64,000 bases of DNA from Aphrophora alni (Eukaryota; Arthropoda; Insecta; Hemiptera; Aphrophoridae), in contig OY740769.1 of assembly GCA_963513935.1 (NCBI GenBank), positions 100,791,762 through 100,855,761 of the forward strand, in the 5' to 3' direction. The first letter of the stretch is position 1. Every line of letters begins with the position of its first letter. Under the pieces are notes generated by a model. The model was not told the origin of the DNA, ran no database searches, and was given only the letters and a program-made list of their open reading frames with translations. Both the position numbers and the translations under genes were made by a program. Positions 10,929 to 22,197 of the stretch are shown here, piece after piece.

Positions 10929-11990
10929 TAGAATGTGTCAAAATTAAAATATTTTTTTCTCTCTTCTACTTAACCTCAACAACTACAAAATATGACAAAA
11001 TACAGTAACTGCCATCTAATCCGATATTTTTATAACCTTGTGAAACTTGAAAAGGTTTTATATCTTATAAATGAAAACATCGTAAAAGTAATGAGTAAAG
11101 AAGTTTTGTCGCGAGAATGTTGTATGAAACTTTTTTAAATTTTATGTTTCCATTAAAAATGTATGTATAACAATTAGTTTTGTTTCGATAACACCATAAT
11201 ATGTAATAGTTGGAGAATTATCGTCAAATCACAAGACTTTATCCATCACCAACTTTATTCCTAGTCGCATCACCAGAGTTCCATCATCACCTCGGTGTCC
11301 AAACTCATTTATACAGAATTAAAAATAATAGTCGTATAATCCTGTAAAGAAGTCACATAAAAACGTGACACATTTGTTTCTTATCTTTTTATAACTAGAG
11401 AATAGATTACGAAATATATGCCTCACTGTTTTAGTTAAAAGTTTAAAGTTAATATTTCGTAAATTTAAAACACAACTTTACTAAGGAAGCACCGATGGAG
11501 AAAGGTAACGTGTATTTTAGTCTGCGAAAACAGGTTTGAATTAAACATCAATGAAAGCTTTTTTCGGAGGAACGTTCTGGTCTGTTGACCTTAAAGCTAT
11601 GAAACATAACGGGTTAACAAGTTTATACAATTATTTGCGCATTTAATTACCTGTTATGCAACCATTGCTGTTTTTATTAGAGCAAGGTCGTATTGTATAT
11701 ATGTTGCAAATAACAGCTTATCTAATGGAATTAATCTGGTAATCTACCGAGGAATAGAATTTACATGATTTTGTAATAAAGAAAATATGAAGTTAAGTAC
11801 TGCACTATTCTGATATACGCTGATCTGTTATGCCTAACTAATCGAAATTTAACGAGAATAGCACAAAAAATACATTTGTAAAATTCTGTAATTTATTTAA
11901 TTTTTATAACATATACAATTTGTTGTAGTTTTTATTTAATTTAATCAAAAATTGTAAAAAAAATTCATTGTGTTTTTGTCGCTTTTATAG
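10929..11990. other. AT-rich stretch without recognised feature
   Basis: No long frame, no repeat shared with other parts of the window that I could see, and no exon signals. Confidence 0.45.
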
Positions 11991-12370
11991 ATGGGGAAAC
12001 TATTTTCAAAATCTCGAACGGCTGCATTTTTTACTTTCTCAAATATACGTATATTTGGGATCGGAAAAAAATTGATGCCGAATTTTTTTAGGAATACATC
12101 TGTTTTGAGGTCTCCCGCGCTCTAAAAAATGACATGAAATGATTTATGGCGTCTGAGTGTGCAGTACTCTACAGGCTTAAATAGCAAACCGATTTTAATC
12201 AAATTTGGTATGTGGGTATAGCTAGGAGCTGGTAGCTCCGAAATACCGATTCGTGGTTTAGAGGTAAAAAAAGAAATCTGTCATAGAGCTGTTTATGTAT
12301 TTCTCAAAATCATCGCTACCTATTTAAATGAAATTTTAGCAAAATATGAAGATTATTCTTTTATACGTAT
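11991..12370 (-). repeat. Dispersed repeat family A, inverted partial copy
   Basis: Reverse-oriented family A blocks: GTCTGAGTGTGCAGTACTCT (12151) is the complement of the AGAGCACTGCACAG block, followed by AACCGATTTTAATCAAATTT (12188) and TTCTCAAAATCATCGCTAC. An 18-bp perfect palindrome CAAATATACGTATATTTG lies at 12040-12057. A short (TA)n tract follows at 12474-12490. Confidence 0.6.
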
Positions 12371-13059
12371 TATATTAGACTATAGTTTGTTAAAGCAGGG
12401 AGAGATTATGGTTTTTTCCCTTTCATTCTTAACGTTAAACGTTTGAAAGAGTATTTACGTGCATGTATGGAATATATATATATATATATAAAATTTGTAT
12501 GTATGCGTATTATTTTTGAGTTTGAGTGATTGTCCCTTTCCCATTCTTTTAAATGTAGTTACTTAAAGAGCAGACAAAATATTACATTGGATTTATATTT
12601 TTTTGTATTGTTCACTAACAACAATTACATGGAAGAGCGTTAGATATTTCCTAGAAACTTAAATAGAATTTTATGTAAAGATGGAATAAATAAATAATAA
12701 AAACCGAACCACACGTGCTCGTACACGCACACACTCAGTTAAGTAGCAGTCGTAGGCTTTATAATGGATATCTTGTATAAAAACCCGTTATTTGATCTTG
12801 AGTTACCGGTTAGGTGTATTAATAACACGTCAGTTGAAATCTGTCATTACTTTTCATGATTACTCTAAGTTCCAGACATCTTGACGTCAAGCAATGTTGG
12901 TTTACCTTATCAGACCAACAGCTGTCGCACTTGAGACGGAAAGCTTTTATCAACATCAGGGAGTTTCAAGGGGTTGGATGTTTCTACCCGTAAAGAGGAG
13001 ATGGGGGTAAAACAAATATATATTTTGCTGCTGTTTCTTAACCTTGTAATAGAAATATA

Positions 13060-13420
13060 ATATCATCAATAAACCTCAGTAATCCCCAGCTGGATCTACA
13101 CGTAAACATTGTTCTGTTCATATCTTGGGTGTCTTCCAATTATTAGCGCTATGAAAGAAAACTTTTTTTTTTTTTTTCAGATTTCAATTCTGCATGTAAT
13201 GATACCAACCCTAACTCTCTATGATGAGTAATAGCAAAGTTATTGTCGAACTCTGATCTCCAGGGAAAATGTGTTACTCTTTGTAGCTGCGAGATCCGGG
13301 GGGACCGTGTCACCGACACAAGCCTAGCGAGTCATGATCGGATCCATCATTTTTTTTTCAATGAGACTATGAAAACCGAGAAGTTTTTGCCTCCAAAAAA
13401 CAAAGAAATAAATACATAGA
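13060..13420 (+). repeat. Dispersed repeat family B, partial copy
   Basis: CCCCAGCTGGATCTACACG, TTCATATCTTGGGTG-type block, then ATTCTGCATGTAATGATACC (13188), CTCTCTATGATGAGTAATAG, CTGATCTCCAGGGAAAATGT (13252), and a family C tail (GAGACTATGAAAACCGAGAA at 13362). Internal parts are deleted relative to 8200-9118. Confidence 0.6.
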
Positions 13421-13557
13421 TTAATAATTTAAAACTAATCTGAGACACATTGGGTACTCAAAACCGAAGCAAAGATGAATGTTCCCTTTTCAAAAGTTCG
13501 AAATATAACATACCACCACTGTATCAACCAACCACAGAAGAGGGCGGTTACTTGAGT

Positions 13558-13709
13558 TATATAAGACGGTTTGTTCGAGGGACGAAGTAGTACCTAAATA
13601 GCTTTAGTTCATCATAAACACGCCAGGAGAAGTTAAGGCAATGGCAGAAGTATGCACTCGAAACAGTAATAGTGATGTGGATCCATCCTCATTAGATCAG
13701 TCGACATAA
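13558..13709 (+). promoter_or_regulatory. TATA-type promoter candidate followed by a 22-codon ORF
   Basis: TATATAAG at 13558-13565 sits in locally GC-richer sequence (GGGCGGTTACTTGAG just upstream). An ATG follows 76 bp downstream of the box, at 13641, in a good context (GGCAATGG, purine at -3 and G at +4), and opens a 22-codon frame MAEVCTRNSNSDVDPSSLDQ-ST to TAA at 13707. The arrangement fits a start-proximal first exon or the promoter region of an LTR-type element, but no LTR boundary, primer-binding site or downstream coding sequence was found. This is a candidate only. Confidence 0.3.
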
Positions 13710-14512
13710 AGAAAGTAATGCAATACACAAGAAGACAATAAGATAAAACATGGTGAGATGTAGAGATAGTGAACCTATAAAAGACATTTCAACCAAAGAT
13801 AGGACTCTCTATAAGGTGTTATGGCGACCATAGTTACAAAACGGGCTTCTAATAGTTTCTAATGTAATGGTATTGCACGCATGGTAATGAATATATTATT
13901 CAACTTTCAGACATGTTGCTAATTACGCCAGTCAGAAGTGTTACAGTTCCCGCACCTTGAGGTAAAACCATGAATACGAAATTGGATTCAACACCTTCGG
14001 AATAAATTTTGAGTTTTTGTTCAATTTATATACATTATATGAATGTAAATGTAACATGAAGCCCAGTCAAATGAGGGAACTAATTTAGAAATCTTCAGGA
14101 GGGAATGGAAAAATCTAACGGAGAAAACTGTTTCGTAATAACATATAGACAAAACCTGGGGGGAGGGGGGATTCTAAGCTAGAATGTTTATCATTGTTAT
14201 AAGCAATACAATTGCGTACATACCAAAGAGTGAGAAAACAATAACTGGGGAATTATTATTTTTAGATGAATTGACCAAAAATAAGAAATCATTACTCTTG
14301 TCATTAAAAAACAAACAAACATTTTTTTTAAATATAGCCTCTTGAAAAAATCCAAATAAGTGAAGAAAATACAATATTTTTATTTAAATTTCAAGATAAT
14401 ATATTTCTTTGAACACATTTTTAAGATTTAAAAATAATTCACATTTTTATATTAGGTTTATTTTAAATAAATCAACGTATTATTGTTCACAATTATTTTA
14501 ATGAACTTTTTT

Positions 14513-14843
14513 CTCCCCATTACGCCTTTTTCTCCCCATTACTTTTTTCTTACCCGTCTCTCTTTTTTCTCCCCATTACTTTTTTCCTACCCATCTCTCT
14601 TTTTTCTCCCTATTATTCTTTCCCCCCATTACTCTTTTTTCTACCCATTTCTCTCCCCCCCCCGATTACTATTTTTTTTAGCCATCTCTCATTTTTCTCC
14701 ACATTACTCTTTTTTACCCATCTCTTTTTCCCTTCCTATTACGTTTTTCCTACGCATCTCTCTTTTTTTTCTCTCCCCATTACTTTTTTCTCCTCATTAA
14801 TTTTTTCTACCCATCTCTCTTTTTTTTCCCCATTGCTCTTTTT
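14513..14843. repeat. Pyrimidine minisatellite, ~36-bp unit
   Basis: About nine degenerate copies of a unit of the type TTTTTTCTCCCCATTACTTT followed by TTTCTACCCATCTCTC. The strand is almost free of purines apart from the ATTA and CAT core, so the region could adopt triplex (H-DNA) form. The 105-codon frame at 14483-14800 is a read-through of this repeat (Phe/Ser/Pro/Leu only) and not a gene. Confidence 0.92.
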
Positions 14844-14845
14844 TC

Positions 14846-14888
14846 GAACCTGAGATCGTGAGTTCGAATCCCACCCAGGACAAAAGGT
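14846..14888 (+). repeat. tRNA-like 3' half, possible SINE remnant
   Basis: GTGAGTTCGAATCCCAC forms a T-arm with the invariant TTCGAAT loop, which is a good internal B-box, and CCAGGAC follows where an acceptor strand would lie. Upstream there is only pyrimidine minisatellite, so no D-arm, anticodon or A-box is present. A tRNA-derived SINE head cut by the minisatellite, or a tRNA pseudogene, would explain it. Confidence 0.4.
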
Positions 14889-14952
14889 TTATTCTGTGCA
14901 GTTTGGTTCTTTGCAACCTGAGGGAGTCTTCTTTGAAAATAAACATCCATTA

Positions 14953-14967
14953 GGGGGGGGGGGGGTA
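14953..14967. repeat. Poly-G run
   Basis: ATTA followed by 13 consecutive G residues, out of keeping with the surrounding AT-rich sequence. It lies about 70 bp behind the tRNA-like half. Confidence 0.9.
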
Positions 14968-15197
14968 TTTAGTTTCCAACTCCATAGAAGGCACTCATTT
15001 TGGAAATATTTATATTTGTAGAGACGTATTACTATAATATATAAAAACACTATAAAATGGATGTAGTGGCCGTTTGTGAACGTTATGAATACAATAAACT
15101 ATTTAAGAATTTAAGAGCAGCCAATATTCAGAAAACATATTTAAATATTAAAATAAAATGTTCCAATAGAAAATAAAAACTTTAAAAAATGGACTAG

Positions 15198-15320
15198 GAA
15201 AGAATCAGAAAAGCGGAAAAAGCTATAAAAGAAAGTGATAAAAGTGCGGTCAAAAATCAACAGCAGTTGGACGATGTGTATGAAGAAACTAAGGATCCTG
15301 TAAACTCCTTGTACATCAAG
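15198..15320 (+). other. Exon-like segment of 41 codons, phase 0-0
   Basis: Between an AG (GGACTAG at 15191-15197) and AAG|GTTAGC (15318-15326) the plus strand is open for exactly 41 codons: ERIRKAEKAIKESDKSAVKN, then QQQLDDVYEETKDPVNSLYI-K. The charged, helical composition differs from the Phe/Ile/Leu-rich chance frames nearby. The donor is acceptable, but there is no polypyrimidine tract before the AG, and a stop lies immediately upstream. It could be an exon, a relic of a transposon gene, or chance. Confidence 0.25.
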
Positions 15321-17029
15321 GTTAGCTCAGTTTTAGAGAAACCATAGCGAATTTTTTTAATGAGTTTTTCTGAAAACTGTGGTCTTTTAATATTTAGAAC
15401 CTATTTCCTCTAAACCATAAAACATATTTTTCATTTTTTCCTTTTGTTTTTATCTGCTACAAATTTTAATCACCGAGTTTGATAAAATTCCGAAGATTAT
15501 TGCAAATATTCAGATTAAAGTTTTAAACTTGTGTTATTTTTAGAACAAAATATTACACATTTTAAAATTGAAAGAAACATTTGTTTAAAAAACCCTGAGT
15601 TAAAATGTAGATAATAAAATTACCTTTAAAATAACATAATGTGATCTCTCGTAGGTCCTGTGAATAAAAGGTACATAAAGTTAGCACACTTAACATAGGA
15701 ACATAGGGTCATACGACTCCCTTTTACATGAATGCATATTTAAAATTATATAATAAATTTGTTCAACAATTTTAGCACTAATAAAATCACGATATTATTT
15801 TTTTTTAAAAAGTATTCACATTCTTTATATTCTTGATTTTTTCCAAGTTTTTATTATCTCGGAATATATTGATTTTTTAAAGAAAAATCATAGAAATCAT
15901 AAAGTCTTTTATTTCAAATTTACACACAGTCCTGAATTTGTTGTTTTTTTTTAAAACCTTTTTAATTCCCCCCATTTGGAATTTTTGAAATTGGTTAGAA
16001 AATAGGATTGTTTGTTTTTTAGTTTTTAAATGACGAGTAAAAATTTCTTATTTATGCCCCAAACTATCCTCCAAGTTTGATTTTCATTTCATTTCACTCC
16101 TGCTGATTTCCGAATTTTAACCCAAAAAGGTTATAACTCGGAAACTAATGCAACGATGTCAAAAAGTTTTCAGTTTCAATTACCATTAAAATCATAAATA
16201 AATGATAATTTTATCAAATTTGTCAATGAAAAGTTTTTTTCCCTTATTACCCTTAAGGACATCTATTGTTTTAACGTGTCAATTTAAAAGTTGTCAATAT
16301 TTATCAAACAAAGACTGAAACCTAACTATACAACATATCTAAAACTAGATGAAAATCAGAACAGCGGTTCTAGAGCTATAATCTTACAGACGTACAGAGG
16401 TTATGCTTTATATATCCAGAGAGAAACAAAGACATTCTCTCTGACACGAAACATAAAATTCCCAGAGTATATTACTTCTAACCTAACGATACACTCAAAA
16501 AGGATTTTCAGAAAAGATGAAATAAATATTGAAACTAAGCTTTCCCCCGAATCTTCAATATTTTCTATCCAAATATCTACATCTAATAATGTCCACACGC
16601 GTATGCTGCTATTAATACTTAGAAAATTGTTTCCAAGACACGTATTCCATAAAAATAATATATTCCTAATAAATATAATATAATAAGACGACATGATGTA
16701 TGCCTGAAACAAATAATCCCAGGTTTTTACTGAACTTTAATCAACAAAACTTCCGGTATGGGAGGATCTTCCGTTCTAGTTGAAAATATTACAACATTTT
16801 TTATTTGCCACTCTCAATCAATTGCATTCGTTAAGTATCTTGCTTGCAGTGGATGAAAAAAAAATTACAGTTAACTTCTGTCCATTCAAATCTTTAACGT
16901 TGATAAACAGATATAACCTAAAATCAGCCAAATAAAATTGATTCCATTTGAAAATCAAAACATGTTGTATTGCTTCATATCGAATCAAAAATCGTTGCGA
17001 GTAAATAAATATTATTTTTAAAAAACGTG
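15321..17029. other. AT-rich stretch; long chance frames
   Basis: Contains the longest plus frame of the region (16291-16683, 130 codons), which begins at TTG, lacks an early ATG, and overlaps a 103-codon minus frame. Residues are dominated by Ile, Leu, Asn, Lys and Phe as expected from AT-rich DNA. I do not accept it as a gene. Fragments of family A-like wording (CGAGTTTGATAAAATTCCG) occur near 15475. Confidence 0.4.
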
Positions 17030-17650
17030 CAAAAACATTGCACAAACTTTCTCTCACACCCATCCAAAAAACCAAAATATTCGTTACCAATGTTAGTCGA
17101 TAGTTGTCAACCACAAAATGGAAATGAACGATGGACGTCTCTGAACAAGGGCTAAACTTGCTTTGCTTGTATTCTCAATCTAAATCTTACTTGATTGAAA
17201 TCAAACTATTATTGACGTAGGTTCAATTTTGTTTTTTAAATAATTATTCCCGATTTTACTTGCGATGTGATAGCTAATCGACAAACCTCAATAAAATTTC
17301 AAATGTCAATTTTGAGATGTTTTATATTAGCCATATAGCCGATTTTTTGGTATTTCACTGATTATTAATAATCCGATATAAGGGAGAGATGGAGACCAAT
17401 ACGTTTTGTTTTTGTCCTTAAAGGTTATACTTGAGAACAATTTGATTAAAATCAATTTTGAGAATATCGTTACTCGATATATTTGACCAAAACGTGCGTG
17501 TGTGATTAAAATATATCCACGCGTTTGAGCTTAAGAGCGTTACACATTTGACAAATGACAGACAGACATAATTTTAAAAACTACTTTTTGGACTCAAAAA
17601 TATCCGCACAAAAACTCGACACAATCTTTACATACTTTATCTACCATTAC
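17030..17650 (+). repeat. Dispersed repeat family A, copy 3
   Basis: Starts AACATTGCACAAACTTTCTC (17034), CACCCATCC, CCAATGTTAGTCGATAGTTG (17087), GATGGACGTC, AATCTAAATCTTACTTGATT, then later blocks (17445 TTGATTAAAATCAATTTTGA; 17554 CAAATGACAGACAGACATAA; 17572 AAAAACTACTTTTTGGACTC) and ends near ACTCGACACAATC. A near full-length copy. Confidence 0.7.
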
Positions 17651-18185
17651 TATATGAGGGAAAGATCACAAGCCAGCATTTCTTTGTCTCGTGCGAGATG
17701 GACAAAGAAGTCGATATAATAAAGACCAATCAAAAGCTGTTATTGGGATGGATAACTTGGGGTTGTTGAGGAACCCACAACCCTCATTATTAAATGGAAT
17801 TGAACTCGTCGTCTACAGTATTAATACTCGTGACTACAATCGGTAATTACCGGTCTCTGAACTACAACCGCTGCCTGGCTACCTTCAGAACAGATGAAAG
17901 ACTATCCTAGAGTAAGATTCAAGCTAACTTAAGATAGTTTTAAAATATACAAGCTTGATTAGAGCTTGATTCAAAATTACACAGCAATATTTGGAAACTG
18001 GCTCTAGAAGTAAAAACGTTTATATAAACATAGATCCCGAAGTGTTTTCAATGTGTAAGCCAATTTCTATTTTACAAAATAAACATTTAATCTTCGGAAG
18101 TACATAAGATATTGAGTAAAGATTTGGTTTACGCATTACTTATGTAACCCTTTTTACCAGAATATAAGAAAACCAAGACTTTATT
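17651..18185. other. Less AT-rich stretch, nothing recognised
   Basis: 17680-17900 has a more even base composition (for example GGTTGTTGAGGAACCCACAA, CCGCTGCCTGGCTACC) and does not match families A-D. No open frame over 60 codons or splice-flanked exon was found. Confidence 0.35.
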
Positions 18186-18400
18186 TTGTACATTTTGAAA
18201 ATTGCGGAGGTTTAAAATGTTTAATTTAGAATATCTTGAAAACAAGATACAAAATATTTTCACCTTTTAACGAAAACAAAATTTGTTTTTATAGGTCAAA
18301 GGATAACCGAGCTATAAACAAAAAATTAAAAACATAATTTCTTGGTAACTCTTTACAACAACTAAGATAAACCTAGAATGGAATTATATTATAATTGTTA
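18186..18400 (+). repeat. Dispersed repeat family D, partial copy
   Basis: ATAGGTCAAAGGATAACCGAG at 18291 and the preceding ATATCTTGAAAACAAGATAC-type block match the copy at 3880-3960. Confidence 0.5.
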
Positions 18401-18559
18401 GTATTTTAATTAATTCCCCAGAAACGTAACAAATATAAAATGTTTCATTTAAAAGTTTCATAATGCTGACTGGTGTAGTATATAAACACAATTTTAAGTT
18501 TCTATGTTACGTTTTGTTGTTCTTATCTAAAAAATAAGTGGTTTTTGAAATTGTCTTTA

Positions 18560-19110
18560 CAGCACAAACAGGAAAGCTAATTTTAATCAAATTTGAACAT
18601 ATTTTGGACACGATTACGATTTTCTCAAAGTCGGCTTCAACGATTTTGCTCAAGGACCCGAACAAAACGTATTACTCATTATCATCATAAAAATACGGGT
18701 TTGTGAGTACTCCGTAAAAAGCAATCCGTATCGGGTCTGTTATAAAATTACTAATTTACCAAAATTGACTCCACCGATTGCGTTCAAATTTGGTCGAAAT
18801 CTAAAAATTAATTAACACAATCCGTGTAGAAAATTATTACAGATCAAAAATAATTGTTAAAAAAAACCGATAACCATGTCACTAAAAGCTTTATTTTATC
18901 ACATACAATTTAAGCTGAGGAAGTGTGGCTAAAGCGTAACAACTTTACACTCTTATTTAAGTATAGAAGTACTTTTTTCAAAGACAAGGTCCAAGGTTCT
19001 TGTTCACTTTTTTTATTAACTGTCATTTTTGGTGACGTTTAGTTTTGTTTCGATTTTAGGAATGGGTAAGTGAGAAAGTTTGTGCAATGTTTTGCACCTT
19101 TAATTGCAAA
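18560..19110 (-). repeat. Dispersed repeat family A, inverted copy
   Basis: Reverse-oriented blocks: GCTAATTTTAATCAAATTTG (18577), CGATTTTCTCAAAGTCG (18618), and the terminal block GGGTAAGTGAGAAAGTTTGT then GCAATG (19064-19089), the complement of CATTGCACAAACTTTCTCAC. Between them (18670-19050) the copy is strongly diverged or interrupted. Confidence 0.55.
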
Positions 19111-19267
19111 ACTTGAACTGTATCATACCGTATGTATGCAATAGTGAAGAGAGAGAAGAGCATCGTGTCGGAGCGGGTTTGGAAGGATTATTTCAATTAG
19201 GTTTAGGTCGAGGACATAAAATGTCGTGCTGGAGGCAGTCACGAACGACATAGGATCAGTACGAATG

Positions 19268-19277
19268 TGACGTCACG
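19268..19277. promoter_or_regulatory. Perfect CRE-type palindrome TGACGTCA
   Basis: GTGACGTCAC at 19268-19277 contains the full 8-bp CREB/ATF site, in a locally GC-richer segment (19140-19320). No promoter or gene is visible beside it, so a functional role is speculative. Confidence 0.25.
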
Positions 19278-19820
19278 AAGTTATTCCCATCACAAAGCCA
19301 AGCAACAACAACATCCAAACTTTACCACTTGCTGTCTTTACTGTAGGTTTGCTAAATCAGAAAATAATTATTTTGAATAGTTACGTAGTGGGGTGGGGGG
19401 TCTCTAGGAGCAAAACTGGTATTTATATAACTGAGAAGTTTTTAAAGATTTTAAGGATATTTTAATTTTCTCAAAAAATGTAAATATTGTTGAAACTACT
19501 CTGTGACTAAGGAAGATACTTGTGTTTGGTCTTGGGGTCTCCTGAGTCTGTAAGGTCCTCATAGGGTCACGTGTTTATGTGTTTCCTAAAGTCACTTTAA
19601 AGAGAATCTTGGAGGAATTTATTTGGGTCATCTGAGGTCTATAAGTTAGGTAATGAGACTAACGATGTAGCAGTCGAATTTGCTACACTGTAAGGTTTCA
19701 ATTAACACACACGGTTAAACAGCTGATTGATTTTGAGTATTATTATTTATCGTCTATTATTTTAAAGTAAAATTTACATAGGCTTTTCGTGAAGTGAGTT
19801 GTTGTTGTGCTTTATAAAGA

Positions 19821-20690
19821 TGAGTGTTGCGAAAAATCAATTTCGAGCAACATTGTGCAATCACGTTTTGTGTTAACTCGAGTACAATACTACTGAGACT
19901 TTTATAAAATTGACAGAGGTGTATAGAGATGAAACTTTGTCAAAAGCACAGGTTTTAAAGTGGTTTATTGCATTTCAGATGTTTGGAAACTAATTGAGGA
20001 TGATCCACGCTCCGAAAGAGCGTCACAGTCAAGAACTGAGACAATGTTGATTGGGATTTGGTGCGATCAGAATCACTGTGGAACAATTAAATTTGAACCA
20101 AACTTACAGTTCATCAGATTTTGACAAATGAAATGGGAATAAGAAAAGTTTTTGTGAAGTTGGTCCCACAAAACTTCACTCAACAGAAAGACAACAGGAT
20201 GGAAGTGTGTCGTAATCTTCTAGGACGAATTAAAAATGATAAATAATGTTATTACTGGTGTTGAATCGTGGATCTTTAAGTACCACCCAGATACAAAACG
20301 ACAGAACGAGAAGAGAAACATAATAAATTCACTGCGTGTCAAAAAAACAATAGGAGCAAATATACAATTTATTAGATGTTCATTTGTTTCTTTGATATTA
20401 ATCCATAAGGAGTTTTTCTACAAGACAGACTGTCAATCAACATGTGTACTGAGAAATTCTTGAAAAGCTCCTGAAAAAAGTTGTCCACGTAAGACCAACC
20501 ATCGTAAACACCTGGATGCTGCATCACGACAACACGCTCGGTTAATGAGTTTCACCAAAGGACAATATTCCTGTTGTTCCTCAGCTCCCTTATTTATCTG
20601 TCTTGACTCTGTGACTACTTTTTCTACCCGAGATTAAAAAAACAAAATGCCAAAAGACACCGTTATCGGACAATAGACGACATTTAAACA
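19821..20690 (+). pseudogene. Decayed mariner transposase (second mariner)
   Basis: Translation across frames gives the order of a mariner transposase: MSVAKNQFRATLCNHVL, LTEVYRDETLSKAQVLKWF, QILTNEMGIRKVFVKLVPQN-like segment (20120-20170), then VITGVESWIFKYHPDTKRQ (20248-20304), IHKEFFYKTDCQ, LEKLLKKVVHVRPTIVNTW and MLHHDNTLG (20516-20543). The first catalytic Asp (VITGDESW in the family) is Val; the second (HDN) is kept; the third Asp region is not recognisable. Several frameshifts and stops break it and no terminal repeats were found. A 75-codon frame at 20236-20463 is part of this relic. Confidence 0.85.
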
Positions 20691-21414
20691 AATAACTGAC
20701 CAGTGCAGGACATTCCAGTTTCTAAGTTCCAGCTCCGCTATGAAGAGTGGGGAACCCGTCCTCAAGGGAACTGTTATTGTAAATAACAGCTTTCACTCAA
20801 TTAGTCTTATTACTTTATATACAGACTTCGCACATATACTAATGTCTCTTAAGTACTGTAGCAAACCATAGAAAAGGATTCTGGAGATAAAACTTTTTAT
20901 TAATATATGTCCAAAAAGCCTCCTTTCTCTCTGTCTGTCTTTTTACAAAAATAAGATAAACCGGATTCAGAATCAATTTTTGCGCCTCATGATTAAGTAA
21001 AATAGAAACATTTTTGGGAGAGACAATGACGTATGCTATTTTTGATGTTGTAAATGTGTAGTTGAGATTATACATAGTGCATTATTATAGACTTGTCATA
21101 CTTGTATTAAATATATTGTATTTAGATACTTACAAAAAATCAACCAAACCGATTACTCTGTATAAAACAGGTGTAATTACCAATGTTCATCAAACAGAAA
21201 GGTTTCACTAGGAATGCTACGAAAGTATTAGAGAAGTATTACGACAGTTGACCGTCTAATTAATGCGTGTACGTATCCCAATACTTCACACTCTCTAACA
21301 ATATGAAGAGTCATTAAATAAAGCACTTGACACAATTTCGTCAACACATAATAATTAATACAATGATGCACTCATGGTATATTCTGTCCTGTAGGATATA
21401 CATATTAATAAACT
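20691..21414. other. AT-rich stretch, nothing recognised
   Basis: Follows the dead mariner. A minus frame of 78 codons (21075-20839) is Leu/Ile/Val rich without family match. The element's 3' end should lie here if it was ever complete, but I could not identify a terminal repeat. Confidence 0.35.
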
Positions 21415-22197
21415 GTGCAAGCACATTGCATAAACTTTCTTATTTATCCATCCCCAAAACCAGTTAAAAACAAAACAAACCTTTTCACCAACAAAGGTAT
21501 CAGTTCGGTAGTTGTTAAGTTAAAAAATAACCATGGATGCAGTGTTTGAAAAACAATTTAAATGGCGCCTACGCTTATGTTTTATACGTGTTCTCAGTAT
21601 AAATTGTATTTGATTAAAATGAGGCTCTTAATAATGGCGGTTAAAGTTTAATTTTGTTTATTGTAACTTATTCTTGATCCAAATTATTTTTTACTTGCGA
21701 TTTTAAACACTGTTTTGGGTTATTAACCTTCACATTTCTATAAATTTGAATAAAATCTATACAGCCGATTTTGAGAAATTACGTATTCCATGACATATCC
21801 ATGGCTGATATTTTAAATTACCGATAACTGTCGAAATGGCGAACTAGAAGAGTTGATGATTATGAGCTTGAGCTTATGTACTAAGGGGATATAATTAAAA
21901 ATAATTTGATCAACATGGTTAAGAGTTGATTTTGAGCAAATTGTAATTTTCTATTTTTTTAAATTCAGCTACACCTAAGATAAAACAAGTCCAGAGTTAT
22001 GGCCACCAAATTAGATTAGAATCGTTCCACGTGATTAGGTTGTAGAGCATTGCACAGACGACACACGTTGGGTTGTAGCACACACAGACTTCATTCCGAA
22101 AACAATTTTTAAACCAAGGGATTTCAAAACGTATGTCCTATCTTTAAAAATTTCCAAATAGATTTCTCGATACAATACATTAATTTGTCTATACTAC
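21415..22197 (+). repeat. Dispersed repeat family A, copy 5 (near full length)
   Basis: CACATTGCATAAACTTTCTT (21423), CATCCCCAAAACCAGTTAAA, CAGTTCGGTAGTTGTTAAGT (21491), ACCATGGATGCAG, TTTTGTTTATTGTAAC, GCGATTTTAAACACTGTTTT (21697), AGATTAGAATCGTTCCACGT (22014), TAGGTTGTAGAGCATTGCAC (22037), CAGACTTCATTCCGAAAAC (22086), ending near TTTGTCTATACTAC (22187), where the Helitron-like element begins. This gives a family A length of about 780 bp. Confidence 0.75.

Noticed and set aside
14483..14800. 105-codon frame of Phe/Ser/Pro/Leu
   Set aside because: Read-through of the pyrimidine minisatellite.
14846..14888. Complete tRNA gene
   Set aside because: Only a T-arm and an acceptor-like strand are present; D-arm and anticodon arm are missing.
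16291..16683. 130-codon plus-strand frame, with a 103-codon minus frame opposite
   Set aside because: Starts at TTG without an early ATG, AT-driven residues, no splice signals and no family match.
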